From assembly GCA_945865745.1 (NCBI GenBank), contig CAMBFP010000032.1, forward strand, positions 1 to 10,609: DNA of 10,609 nucleotides, written 5' to 3'. The notes below the pieces were generated by a model, which was given only the letters and a program-made list of their open reading frames with translations, was not told where the DNA came from and did no database searches. Shown here piece after piece: positions 1-6,343 of the stretch (position 1 is the stretch's first letter; each line of letters starts with the position of its first letter). The translations under genes were made by a program, and so were the position numbers. The DNA comes from Rhizobium sp. Q54. GTDB lineage: Bacteria; Pseudomonadota; Alphaproteobacteria; Rickettsiales; UBA1997.

Positions 1-1846
1 TGCCGACACAGAAATACATCACGAGCGCAATCTTGAAGATAAACACTAGAATGCTTTTTTTATCGCCAAGATTTGCTTTACCAAGGAGGATATTTATTCC
101 GTAAAATACAACGGCTAGGGTGACGCCCAGCTTGATCACCAAACGCATTATATTCTGTATTTGCTGGAAAAAGGAGGTTTCACTTACTTTTTCGCCTTTT
201 TTGTAATCTAGCTTTCCACTGGTCTGGGCATAGAGCCCGCTAGGACAAGTGCCGTCGGAACTTGCATATTCATCATAATTGAGACACTTGCTGTGCCCGG
301 CGCGATTATAAAAAAGATTCTCTAAACTTTCTTTTATGCATTGAGCAATAGGAGCGGTAAAATGGGTTTGTTTACCCATGATAACGCCAGTGTTGAAGCC
401 GTTATTATTTTGCGAATCACCAACGAAATCGAGGCAAGCCTGCGCGAAATAAGGCGAGCCTAAACTGCTCTGGTAAGGAGGTGTTATCATCGCAGTTTTG
501 GTGCAATGAACTAGATATTGGCAATAGTTTTTGCACTTTCCAGCCTTGTCGTTATAGCCACAATGGTCATATCTGATTTCGCTATTTGATGAGCACTGAC
601 CAGCATCTATTTGTTCTTGAGTGATGATGGTCCATCTATTTTGATCACTATTCCATATGCCGTCGCGGTAGAAATCGCAAAAATCTGAGCCGCCGCCAAT
701 GTTAAAATTATAAGGACAAAGGCTGTATGTCTTGGCGCAAAGTAGACTTCCTCCACTGTCCTGTGACTGAGTTTCAAAACGAACACCGCCATTTTCAACG
801 CTAGGTTGCAGTATGCCGGTATTGTTGTCGTGATAGCCAGGGAGCATCATCTTACATTGCCCATTTTTTTTACAGAAAGTTGGGGTGTTTTTCTTTTGTA
901 TGTAATGAACGCCATCTGCCGCTTTAGTATCTAAAGCGGCAGCGTTAGTGTAATCTAGGCACATATAGTTTTGACTACGATCAAGACAGCATTCGTAAGC
1001 GGTCTTCATGTCGCTCCGGTCCACACCAGTAGGAGCTTCCTGTCCAGGTAACAGTAAATATTGTTTACAGTTATAGTTACCCGCCTCAGTGCCTTTTAGA
1101 TAATATTTTTGTCTTGGATAATAACCCCATTTGTCTTTACTAGACGTTCCTTTCGTTGGATCGTAACAAACCGCCCCCGAGTAAGGATTATCTTCATATT
1201 CCACTCCATTATAAAACCATTCGCGATAAACTTTATTGGCGGAGTTCAAGCCATCTGAGCCGGTATTTTCGGCCCTTACATAGCCATCAATCTTGCCCTG
1301 AACCACGGCTTTATAATCCCCGGCACTAAAATCATAGTTAGTTACGCTGGGCTTCATCCAATTGGCTCCACAGACAGAGGTATCTTCAAACACGATCTTA
1401 GCTATTTCATATTGAGCACCTAAAAATGCTAAAAAGCCACCCATCGCTGCACCTACACCAACTATCGCACTACAGCATGGTACGCTCCTGGTGTTAGCAC
1501 AACTTATCGAGCATGTACCTATATCTACCAAATCCATTAATATCGATGGGGTAGCTCTTATTGGAGTCTTATTGCTGCACTGGTAATTCATGTTAGTTAT
1601 CGCGATCTTAACAGCGGCATACGCGCCAATAACGACCCCCAAACAAACTTCATTGGTCATCACAAATTCCACATCTTTCCCTCCAGAGGTTGGATCAAAT
1701 TCCAAACCTTCAACCTCGCCACTGCCAGCACTGCAGGTGCGCTGTCTACCTATTCCAGTTTGATTATCCGCGTAAGAATATTTTGGCACCAAAACCGCGA
1801 GCAGAAAAATGAAAATGAAAAATGACTTACAAAAATTCTGCATCAT
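1..1846 (-). CDS. virB6: VirB6/TrbL-like type IV secretion inner-membrane protein, partial (N-terminal 615 residues; 3' end beyond window)
   Basis: I translated the minus strand from the ATG at 1846 to the left edge and found no stop. The frame gives 615 codons and continues outside. The protein opens with a signal-like hydrophobic segment (residues about 7-25, followed by SYADNQ). Two weakly hydrophobic stretches lie at about 66-84 and 127-147. A long polar domain from about 155 to 555 is rich in Cys, Tyr, Asn and Gly, with about 29 Cys in the whole fragment. Two strong membrane helices follow at about 566-588 (RLVIKLGVTLAVVFYGINIL) and 598-614. VirB6/TrbL proteins are polytopic channel components of type IV secretion systems. 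Rickettsiales carry several oversized VirB6 paralogues with extra exported domains directly after virB4, and this fits that plan. The start is the first of two adjacent ATGs and overlaps the virB4 stop as ATGA, suggesting translational coupling. The family call rests on position and architecture; the core VirB6 domain is mostly outside the window. Confidence 0.8.
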   Translation of the reverse strand, partial: MMQNFCKSFFIFIFLLAVLVPKYSYADNQTGIGRQRTCSAGSGEVEGLEFDPTSGGKDVEFVMTNEVCLGVVIGAYAAVKIAITNMNYQCSNKTPIRATPSILMDLVDIGTCSISCANTRSVPCCSAIVGVGAAMGGFLAFLGAQYEIAKIVFEDTSVCGANWMKPSVTNYDFSAGDYKAVVQGKIDGYVRAENTGSDGLNSANKVYREWFYNGVEYEDNPYSGAVCYDPTKGTSSKDKWGYYPRQKYYLKGTEAGNYNCKQYLLLPGQEAPTGVDRSDMKTAYECCLDRSQNYMCLDYTNAAALDTKAADGVHYIQKKNTPTFCKKNGQCKMMLPGYHDNNTGILQPSVENGGVRFETQSQDSGGSLLCAKTYSLCPYNFNIGGGSDFCDFYRDGIWNSDQNRWTIITQEQIDAGQCSSNSEIRYDHCGYNDKAGKCKNYCQYLVHCTKTAMITPPYQSSLGSPYFAQACLDFVGDSQNNNGFNTGVIMGKQTHFTAPIAQCIKESLENLFYNRAGHSKCLNYDEYASSDGTCPSGLYAQTSGKLDYKKGEKVSETSFFQQIQNIMRLVIKLGVTLAVVFYGINILLGKANLGDKKSILVFIFKIALVMYFCVG

Positions 1847-4230
1847 TTTTTGCCAGATTTTTCGTAGTAAATAGGCAGCCAATCATTTGGATCCTCACCA
1901 ACTTCGCTAATGATTTCATCAAGAAGCACGATTGTGTCAGCCCGAGCCGAAAGAACTCTCACCACTTCATCCATTCCGCCAAGATCGACGCGCGCGATCA
2001 CGCCATCGCTATCTTGTTTAACTAAGAAAAATCTGCTCGAAGGATCTGTGGTTTTTACCAAAATATATTCGCGTTCCGAAAGCATAAAAACTTCGCGATA
2101 AGCGATAGTTGCCTTGAGATTTGGCAGAAAAATTTGTGTCGCGGTTTGTTGCACGAGAGTGTCGGAAATACTGCTCTTCGCCGCATCTTCTACCGACTGA
2201 GTCGCAAAGACTACAAAGGTATTTAATTTTCTTAATACCTTCAGCCAATCTTTAATTTTTGGCGCAAAAACTGGATTACCGATCAAGGCCCAAGCTTCAT
2301 CAAGTACAATCATTGTTGGCTCGCCATGAAGCGAACTTTGGATGCGGTGAAAAAGATAAAGCAGAACTGGCGCAATCGCCATTTTATCGCCCAAAATCTG
2401 CCCCATTTCAATGCCAAAAACGCGCGAAGAATTGAAGTCGATTAGATCAACTTCATTGTCGAAAAGTTTCGCATGCGAACCTGTTGTGTGCCACATCGCC
2501 AAACGATTTGATAAAGTTCCCGGCCCTCCTATCCCCATGAATGGCGCGATATTACGCATTCTTCTTTGCTCTTGCGGCAATTTGTAATTTCCACTCACTG
2601 CTTCGTTAATACGCTCAACTTCATGCGCTGGCAAAGTGGCCCCGTCTACGCTCACAAGCGCCTTCATAAACTCGATTAGAAATGAGCGATTTTCGTTGGT
2701 GTCGGCGAGTTGAAATGGATTAAAACCAGAAGTTCTTGCCGCATCAGGAATCATGTAGCGCCCACGAATCGCACGCACAAAAATTTCCGCACCGCGATCC
2801 TTATCGAAGAAAAATAATCGCCCCTGGAATTTTTGCGCCTGGGCACAAAGGAAAGTTAGCAACACTGTTTTACCCGAACCAGTCGGACCAATAATCATGG
2901 TATGACCAACGTCACGAACGTGAAAACTGAAGAAATAAGGCGTTCCCGAAACCGTGTTCAAAACAGTCACGGCATCGCCCCAATGATTCCTTTTTCGTTT
3001 TCCCGAAGGATAATTATGGAAGGAGGCAAAGGCGGCAATGTTGAGCGTATTAACCGTGCTGCGTCGCGCCATGAATTCATGATTACATGGAAGCTGCGCC
3101 CAAAAAGCTGGCTCCATATTCATGCGCTCACGAACGCCGGTAATGCCAGAATTTGAAAGCTCAACCACGGCCAAAGATAAAGCGCTTTCCAGCGCTTTCG
3201 GACTTTCTTCGACGCATAACACCGTCATGTGATGCTGGCCAAAACCAAATTCACCACTCATCGCCGAATCAAGAGCTTGATCAATGTCGCGAATTTGCGA
3301 AACCGCGACATCTTCAGATTGCACGAGACGACGCTGTTGTAACTGCATCGAGCTAATCGCCACCATGCGATTAATAAAACAAAATGACTGACTAATCACC
3401 ATCTCAAACGGCATCTGCATAAAGCCATCGAAAACTCCGGCATGCGTCGAAGGCCTATATTCTTTGATCGCGACCAGTCCGGCATACTTAACACCTGTGG
3501 CGTGATGCACCTCAATTGACTTCCTTCCAAAAAAAAGTCGATTGATTGGCAAATGATGTGAAATCTCCCCGAGTGGCACTGTCATTGGCTGCGCGCTGCC
3601 GCAATTTACAATTCTTGCTAAAAATTCGAGCAACTCAGAAGTGATCCCGCCTTCGCTTTCTACTAAATCAAGCAAGTGCGCTCCGTAATTTCCGAAACCA
3701 TTAAGAACGCGTTCGGTCATTTCATCCAGCTCGTCATAAGACTCGCGCATGTAATTTTCCCACGAGGTTTTATCCGCACTATGCTGCAATTTTTTCGCCA
3801 TGTGTTCAATCATTGCCGCACCTGAAGAATCAGAGCCGCGAATGATGGTGAGGTAATGCTCGTTGACGAAACATTTCGTATCTGAGTGCTTCGCCATCCA
3901 CTCATCATTGACTCGCCGCGAAAAAATTTCTGGCATATCGCCATCTGGAAAACCTTTTTCTTTGCGTCTTATTGTGTGGAAATAAAGCGAAAACCCACCG
4001 GCCGCCATACCCTTCAACAAGTTATTTCTAGAGGCTTTTTTAAGATCGACATCAACATCATCCGCAGTTTCAAAAGCGAATCCCTTAATCTTCACAACTC
4101 GTACCAATTCTTCCTTGTAGGTCAGAATCGTATTCGAATTCCAGTGGCACTTGTAGGGAATAAAATGCGCAGCAGAAACTTCTTTCTTGGCAATATGTTC
4201 CTTCGCTGGTTTGAGAGTTGTAAAACGCAT
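1843..4230 (-). CDS. virB4: VirB4-type T4SS ATPase (VirB4-I)
   Basis: Complete protein of 795 aa, the usual size for VirB4/TrbE/CagE ATPases. These power assembly of, and transport through, type IV secretion systems at the cytoplasmic face of the inner membrane. The N-terminal domain (about 1-430) contains FIPYKCHWNSNTILT at 23-37. The C-terminal P-loop domain has Walker A GPTGSGKT at 448-455, FFFDKDRG at 473-480, Walker B IVLDEAW at 641-647 and the downstream FATQSVED at 675-682 with a conserved Gln. All nucleotide-binding motifs look intact, so it should be an active NTPase. It overlaps the VirB6-like gene by 4 bases (ATGA), so the two are probably co-transcribed and translationally coupled. 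The start at 4230 puts 22 residues before the FIPY motif, comparable to 30 in the second virB4 at the right edge. No virB3 is seen upstream, where Rickettsia has one; a tRNA and repeats lie there instead. No Shine-Dalgarno motif precedes the start. Confidence 0.95.
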   Translation of the reverse strand: MRFTTLKPAKEHIAKKEVSAAHFIPYKCHWNSNTILTYKEELVRVVKIKGFAFETADDVDVDLKKASRNNLLKGMAAGGFSLYFHTIRRKEKGFPDGDMPEIFSRRVNDEWMAKHSDTKCFVNEHYLTIIRGSDSSGAAMIEHMAKKLQHSADKTSWENYMRESYDELDEMTERVLNGFGNYGAHLLDLVESEGGITSELLEFLARIVNCGSAQPMTVPLGEISHHLPINRLFFGRKSIEVHHATGVKYAGLVAIKEYRPSTHAGVFDGFMQMPFEMVISQSFCFINRMVAISSMQLQQRRLVQSEDVAVSQIRDIDQALDSAMSGEFGFGQHHMTVLCVEESPKALESALSLAVVELSNSGITGVRERMNMEPAFWAQLPCNHEFMARRSTVNTLNIAAFASFHNYPSGKRKRNHWGDAVTVLNTVSGTPYFFSFHVRDVGHTMIIGPTGSGKTVLLTFLCAQAQKFQGRLFFFDKDRGAEIFVRAIRGRYMIPDAARTSGFNPFQLADTNENRSFLIEFMKALVSVDGATLPAHEVERINEAVSGNYKLPQEQRRMRNIAPFMGIGGPGTLSNRLAMWHTTGSHAKLFDNEVDLIDFNSSRVFGIEMGQILGDKMAIAPVLLYLFHRIQSSLHGEPTMIVLDEAWALIGNPVFAPKIKDWLKVLRKLNTFVVFATQSVEDAAKSSISDTLVQQTATQIFLPNLKATIAYREVFMLSEREYILVKTTDPSSRFFLVKQDSDGVIARVDLGGMDEVVRVLSARADTIVLLDEIISEVGEDPNDWLPIYYEKSGKK

Positions 4231-4246
4231 TAAAAATTTATGATTT

Positions 4247-4275
4247 TTTATAAGTCGTGCGTCGTAAGTGGTCAG
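4247..4275 (-). promoter_or_regulatory. Candidate sigma-70-like promoter for virB4-virB6
   Basis: On the minus strand, CTGACC (4275-4270) and TATAAA (4252-4247) are separated by 17 bases, matching 4/6 and 5/6 of the -35 and -10 consensus. The -10 box lies only 16 bases before the virB4 ATG, implying a leader of about 10 bases or less. This would agree with the lack of a Shine-Dalgarno site. The region is AT-rich, so chance matches are likely. Confidence 0.25.
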
Positions 4276-4336
4276 TCGTAGCTAACAATATTTTTTTCGA
4301 TGATCGTCTTACAAATTTATTTTCAATCCTCCACCC

Positions 4337-4423
4337 CTAATCCCCTCGCAGGCATCGATCCAGGATGATTAAACATTTACTCTGAGTAGAGAGTTATGAA
4401 TCGCCGCTTTCTCGCGGATAAAG
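4337..4423. repeat. Degenerate paired inverted repeat of the 'SWIPAFAGMT' palindromic family
   Basis: The first unit, 4337-4364, matches the intact unit at 10203-10230 at 21 of 28 positions without gaps; conserved parts include ATCCCC, CAGG and GATCCAGG. The second unit, about 4398-4423 (core GCCGCTTTCTCGCGGATAA), resembles the reverse complement of the same consensus. The two units therefore face each other across about 33 bases, the same plan and nearly the same total length as the locus at 10203-10291. It lies about 106 bases upstream of virB4-I. The match is by eye and the second unit is weak. Confidence 0.5.
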
Positions 4424-4535
4424 ACTGGGAGATCAGCGATAACAGATAGTAAACAAAGTAAAATTAAGGAAAAATTTGAAAAATTAAATTCCATCCACAC
4501 GATGCCCGCCCCTTCACGATTAGACTTAAAGATTT

Positions 4536-4611
4536 GGCGGAGTAGCTCAGTCGGTAGAGCAACGGGATCATAATCCGTGTGTCGGGGGTTCGATTCCCTC
4601 CTCCGCTACCA
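4536..4611 (+). tRNA. tRNA-Met (CAU), elongator type
   Basis: A 76-base cloverleaf folds by hand. The acceptor stem is GGCGGAG with CTCCGCT (first pair G-U) and the D-stem is GCTC/GAGC. The anticodon stem ACGGG/TCCGT encloses the loop ATCATAA, with CAT at 4569-4571. The T-arm is GGGGG-TTCGATT-CCCTC, and discriminator A plus CCA are encoded. It lacks the initiator hallmarks (unpaired base 1-72 and three G-C pairs next to the anticodon loop). It resembles alphaproteobacterial elongator tRNA-Met in the acceptor stem and in the run through the anticodon to TGTCGGGGG. A tRNA-Ile2 with lysidine-modified CAU is the alternative but fits less well. It stands alone, divergent from virB4 and convergent with the ATP-grasp gene. 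Confidence 0.93.
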
Positions 4612-4732
4612 TTTTCAAATCATTTTTACGCGAAGAATTTTTAGCTAATGCCCCAGCTTTCTTTTCGCTCCTTAGCTTGCCAGTTTTATTTATCCTTTAG
4701 TGACTAAAACTCTGCTATCATTTTTTAAACCC

Positions 4733-4843
4733 TTCCCTTGGTTTCGACTCCGCTCAACCAGCGGGTTTTTGATTTAAAAAAATTAACCGCGAAGGCCGCG
4801 AGTAGAAAACTCGATTACTCTTTTTGCGATGCCCAATCCCCCT
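4733..4843. repeat. 111-bp direct repeat, copy A (detached copy of the ATP-grasp gene 3' end)
   Basis: It aligns without gaps to 4962-5072 at a constant offset of 229 bases, with 4 mismatches in 111 positions (about 96% identity). Read on the minus strand it encodes the same last 19 residues and stop as the ATP-grasp gene, with one silent change and substitutions I to F and A to T (VIEFSTRGLRG against VIEISARGLRG). The other half of the unit is 3' flank containing the hairpin motif. No upstream coding part is present, so this is a gene-end fragment, not a gene. Confidence 0.9.
4750..4770 (+). terminator. Candidate rho-independent terminator in repeat copy A
   Basis: The stem CCGCT (4750-4754) and AGCGG (4760-4764) with loop CAACC is followed by G and then five T (4766-4770). 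The stem is short, so termination would be weak. It is oriented to stop plus-strand transcripts from tRNA-Met, about 140 bases upstream. An identical hairpin with T-run occurs in copy B at 4979-4999. Confidence 0.4.
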
Positions 4844-4867
4844 GGTTTTAAAATCTGGTTTTAAAAT
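4842..4867. repeat. Perfect 13-bp tandem duplication
   Basis: CTGGTTTTAAAAT occurs twice head to tail (4842-4854 and 4855-4867) immediately at the end of direct-repeat copy A. It looks like replication slippage at the repeat boundary. Confidence 0.85.
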
Positions 4868-4907
4868 GTTTTGTCCTTAAAAAATTAACCGCCAGTTGCT
4901 TTTTTAG

Positions 4908-4930
4908 CGCTGGTTGAGCGAAGTCGAAAT
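4908..4930 (-). repeat. Inverted copy of the 23-base repeat core
   Basis: The reverse complement of this stretch matches the core at 4741-4763 and 4970-4992 (TTCGACTCCGCTCAACC region) at 21 of 23 positions. With copy B it could form a long stem over a 39-base loop. The core resembles dispersed short palindromic repeats found between genes in many bacteria. Confidence 0.75.
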
Positions 4931-4961
4931 CAAGCGAATTTATGCCTTAGTAGCAGGAACT

Positions 4962-5072
4962 TTCCCTTGGTTTCGACTCCGCTCAACCAGCGGGTTTTTG
5001 ATTTAAAAAAATTAACCGCGAAGGCCGCGGGCAGAAATCTCGATCACTCTTTTTGCGATGCCCAATCCCCCT
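4962..5072. repeat. 111-bp direct repeat, copy B (includes 3' end of the ATP-grasp gene)
   Basis: Partner of the copy at 4733-4843. Positions 5012-5072 lie inside the coding sequence of the ATP-grasp gene (last 19 codons and stop), and 4962-5011 is its 3' flank. The coding tail contains a small palindrome, CCGCG-AAGGC-CGCGG, that is complete here but has lost a pair in copy A. Copy B is probably the parent, since it is the one joined in frame to a full gene. Confidence 0.9.
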
Positions 5073-6163
5073 TCGTATTTTTTTTCATCACCCATGGCCT
5101 CACTCACCGGGACAAGTCCTGGGCAATTGTGATTAATCTCGCCAAGAAAAACTTGGTGATCATTTCCAACTAAAATAAAATCAGCGCCCAGTTCAATTAC
5201 GTCGCGATATTTTTCGCGCAATTCTCCGTTCAAAACATCCAAAACTTTTTCGCATTTTTTTTGTAAATCTTCCTGCTCATTTTTTGTAAGATCAGAAATT
5301 GGTCGCGGGGTTGATCCGCCGACAATATAGCCAGTAGTAAAATCTTCACTTTCAGCAGCTCGCAAACTTTTTCTAAATGTGTATCCAACGCATTCAAAAT
5401 CACTTTTTTCATTTTTAATAATAGTCGCGCGGATGTCTCCTTGCCTTACTCCTTCTAAGAATGGCTGAACTAAAATTTGTCCGCGATAAAACTCTTCACC
5501 ATGTTCGGTGCAAGCTTTTTTTATGTCTTTTTCTTTGGCGAGATCGAGCGCAAAAACTCCGAGCGATTGCGCTAAATCTTTTGGCTTAATCACAACTTTT
5601 CTTTTTTTCTCAGGAGAAAAATTTTGGTAAATTTTTTCATATTCTTCGCCCATTAATTCAATCTTCTGCGCGTAATTTTCATCACTTAATTTAAACTCAG
5701 CAGTTGGGGTTGCGATGTCAGAAAATTTTTCTAATTCCTTGTCAGAAAAACCGATCGGACAATTAAAAATATGCCGCGGAAATTGAATTCTAAAATCGCG
5801 CAAAACATCGTTAATATTTTCTTCTCCTACCGGAGGAAAAGGCGCCTTCATTGGCTCGAGGCGCTGAATTATTAAATCATCCGAAGTGATTTCAATGGCA
5901 TCTACAAAATTTTCTTCAATCAAATCTTTTACTTTTACCGCCGCAACTTCTGGCGAAAAATTTCTGATCTGGCGATTAATTTCTGTGTATTTTTTTGTTA
6001 GAATTTCCGCCTGTTTTTCATCAATTTTTATGCAAAAATTTTCGGCAAAATTCCAAACATAAACATCGGAGGAATCAGCAGCGGCAAGAATGTAAGCAAG
6101 GGTCGTATTTTTACCCAAAAACATTTCGGCAAGTGACTCGTTAATAATTACTAAAGTTTTCAT
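5012..6163 (-). CDS. Glutathione-synthetase-like ATP-grasp protein
   Basis: A 383-aa protein resembling prokaryotic glutathione synthetase (GshB), which joins gamma-glutamylcysteine and glycine using ATP. The N-terminal part (MKTLVIINESLAEM) and IIQRLEPMKAPFPP at 98-111 parallel the GshB N-domain and its RKDPPFD motif. ATP-grasp features follow: VVIKPKD at 190-196, QPFLEGVRQGDIR at 233-245 (compare the GshB LPAIKDGDKR motif) and the metal-binding type ExN in GEINHNCPG at 341-349. It is about 65 residues longer than E. coli GshB (about 316 aa). The glycine-rich loop after the KP motif (GMGG in GshB) is replaced by DLAQSLGVF, so substrate or activity may differ. No gshA-like partner is nearby. 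The gene is transcribed divergently from sucA across 180 bases, and its 3' end is duplicated downstream. The ATP-grasp assignment is fairly secure; glutathione synthetase itself is only likely. Confidence 0.75.
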   Translation of the reverse strand: MKTLVIINESLAEMFLGKNTTLAYILAAADSSDVYVWNFAENFCIKIDEKQAEILTKKYTEINRQIRNFSPEVAAVKVKDLIEENFVDAIEITSDDLIIQRLEPMKAPFPPVGEENINDVLRDFRIQFPRHIFNCPIGFSDKELEKFSDIATPTAEFKLSDENYAQKIELMGEEYEKIYQNFSPEKKRKVVIKPKDLAQSLGVFALDLAKEKDIKKACTEHGEEFYRGQILVQPFLEGVRQGDIRATIIKNEKSDFECVGYTFRKSLRAAESEDFTTGYIVGGSTPRPISDLTKNEQEDLQKKCEKVLDVLNGELREKYRDVIELGADFILVGNDHQVFLGEINHNCPGLVPVSEAMGDEKKYEGGLGIAKRVIEISARGLRG

Positions 6164-6343
6164 TGATTTATGATGTATTTCTGGATCGCTGCTCCAACTT
6201 TTTTTGGCGATAACGGGAATATTTTTATTATTGGCGAACGTCAGTTTTCATGATTGAAATTAAGTTGCCCAAGATTTAAACCCTATGGGCTTTATTTTCG
6301 CCACTCCCCACATTTCTGTTCTTTAAGTTTTTTCTCCAAACAC
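6164..6343. promoter_or_regulatory. Divergent intergenic region for the ATP-grasp gene and sucAB
   Basis: These 180 bases separate two divergent starts, so promoters for both are expected here. The region is AT-rich and contains TTGAAA at 6254-6259, which could serve as a plus-strand -35. No well-spaced -10 box stands out, and I do not assign exact promoters. No Shine-Dalgarno motif precedes either start. Confidence 0.4.

Larger units (their letters stand above)
4231..4535. other. Gene-free interval between virB4 and tRNA-Met
   Basis: This 305-base divergent spacer has no convincing ORF on either strand. It holds the candidate virB4 promoter, a degenerate paired palindromic repeat (4337-4423) and an A-rich stretch before the tRNA. 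A virB3 gene, which precedes virB4 in Rickettsia, is not present here. I could not find a convincing tRNA promoter: TAGACT at 4521-4526 is a possible -10 but lacks a matching -35. Confidence 0.6.
4612..5011. other. Gene-free, repeat-rich interval between tRNA-Met and the ATP-grasp gene
   Basis: This 400-base convergent spacer has no supported ORF. The part up to 4732 is AT-rich and shows nothing recognisable. From 4733 on it consists largely of duplications: a 111-bp direct repeat (copies at 4733 and 4962), a 13-bp perfect tandem repeat (4842-4867) and an inverted copy of the 23-base repeat core at 4908-4930. Hairpins in the repeat could end transcription arriving from the tRNA side. Confidence 0.6.

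Noticed and set aside
3886..4233. 115-aa plus-strand ORF opposite virB4
   Set aside because: It lies antisense inside a clearly real VirB4 gene and shows no domain-like composition.
4536..4611. tRNA-Met as a phage or island attachment site
   Set aside because: I found no direct repeat of the tRNA 3' end elsewhere in the window and no integrase gene.
4733..5072. CRISPR-like array
   Set aside because: There are only two direct copies of a 111-bp unit, with a repeat far longer than CRISPR repeats, no regular spacers and no cas genes.
4967..5173. 68-aa plus-strand ORF spanning repeat copy B and the ATP-grasp gene end
   Set aside because: It is antisense to the ATP-grasp coding region and starts inside a repeat. 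There is no independent evidence for it.
6254..6343. 30-residue N-terminal extension of SucA from a TTG codon
   Set aside because: The extension has no SucA-like character, uses a weak start and overlaps the expected promoter region. The ATG at 6344 fits the family N-terminus.
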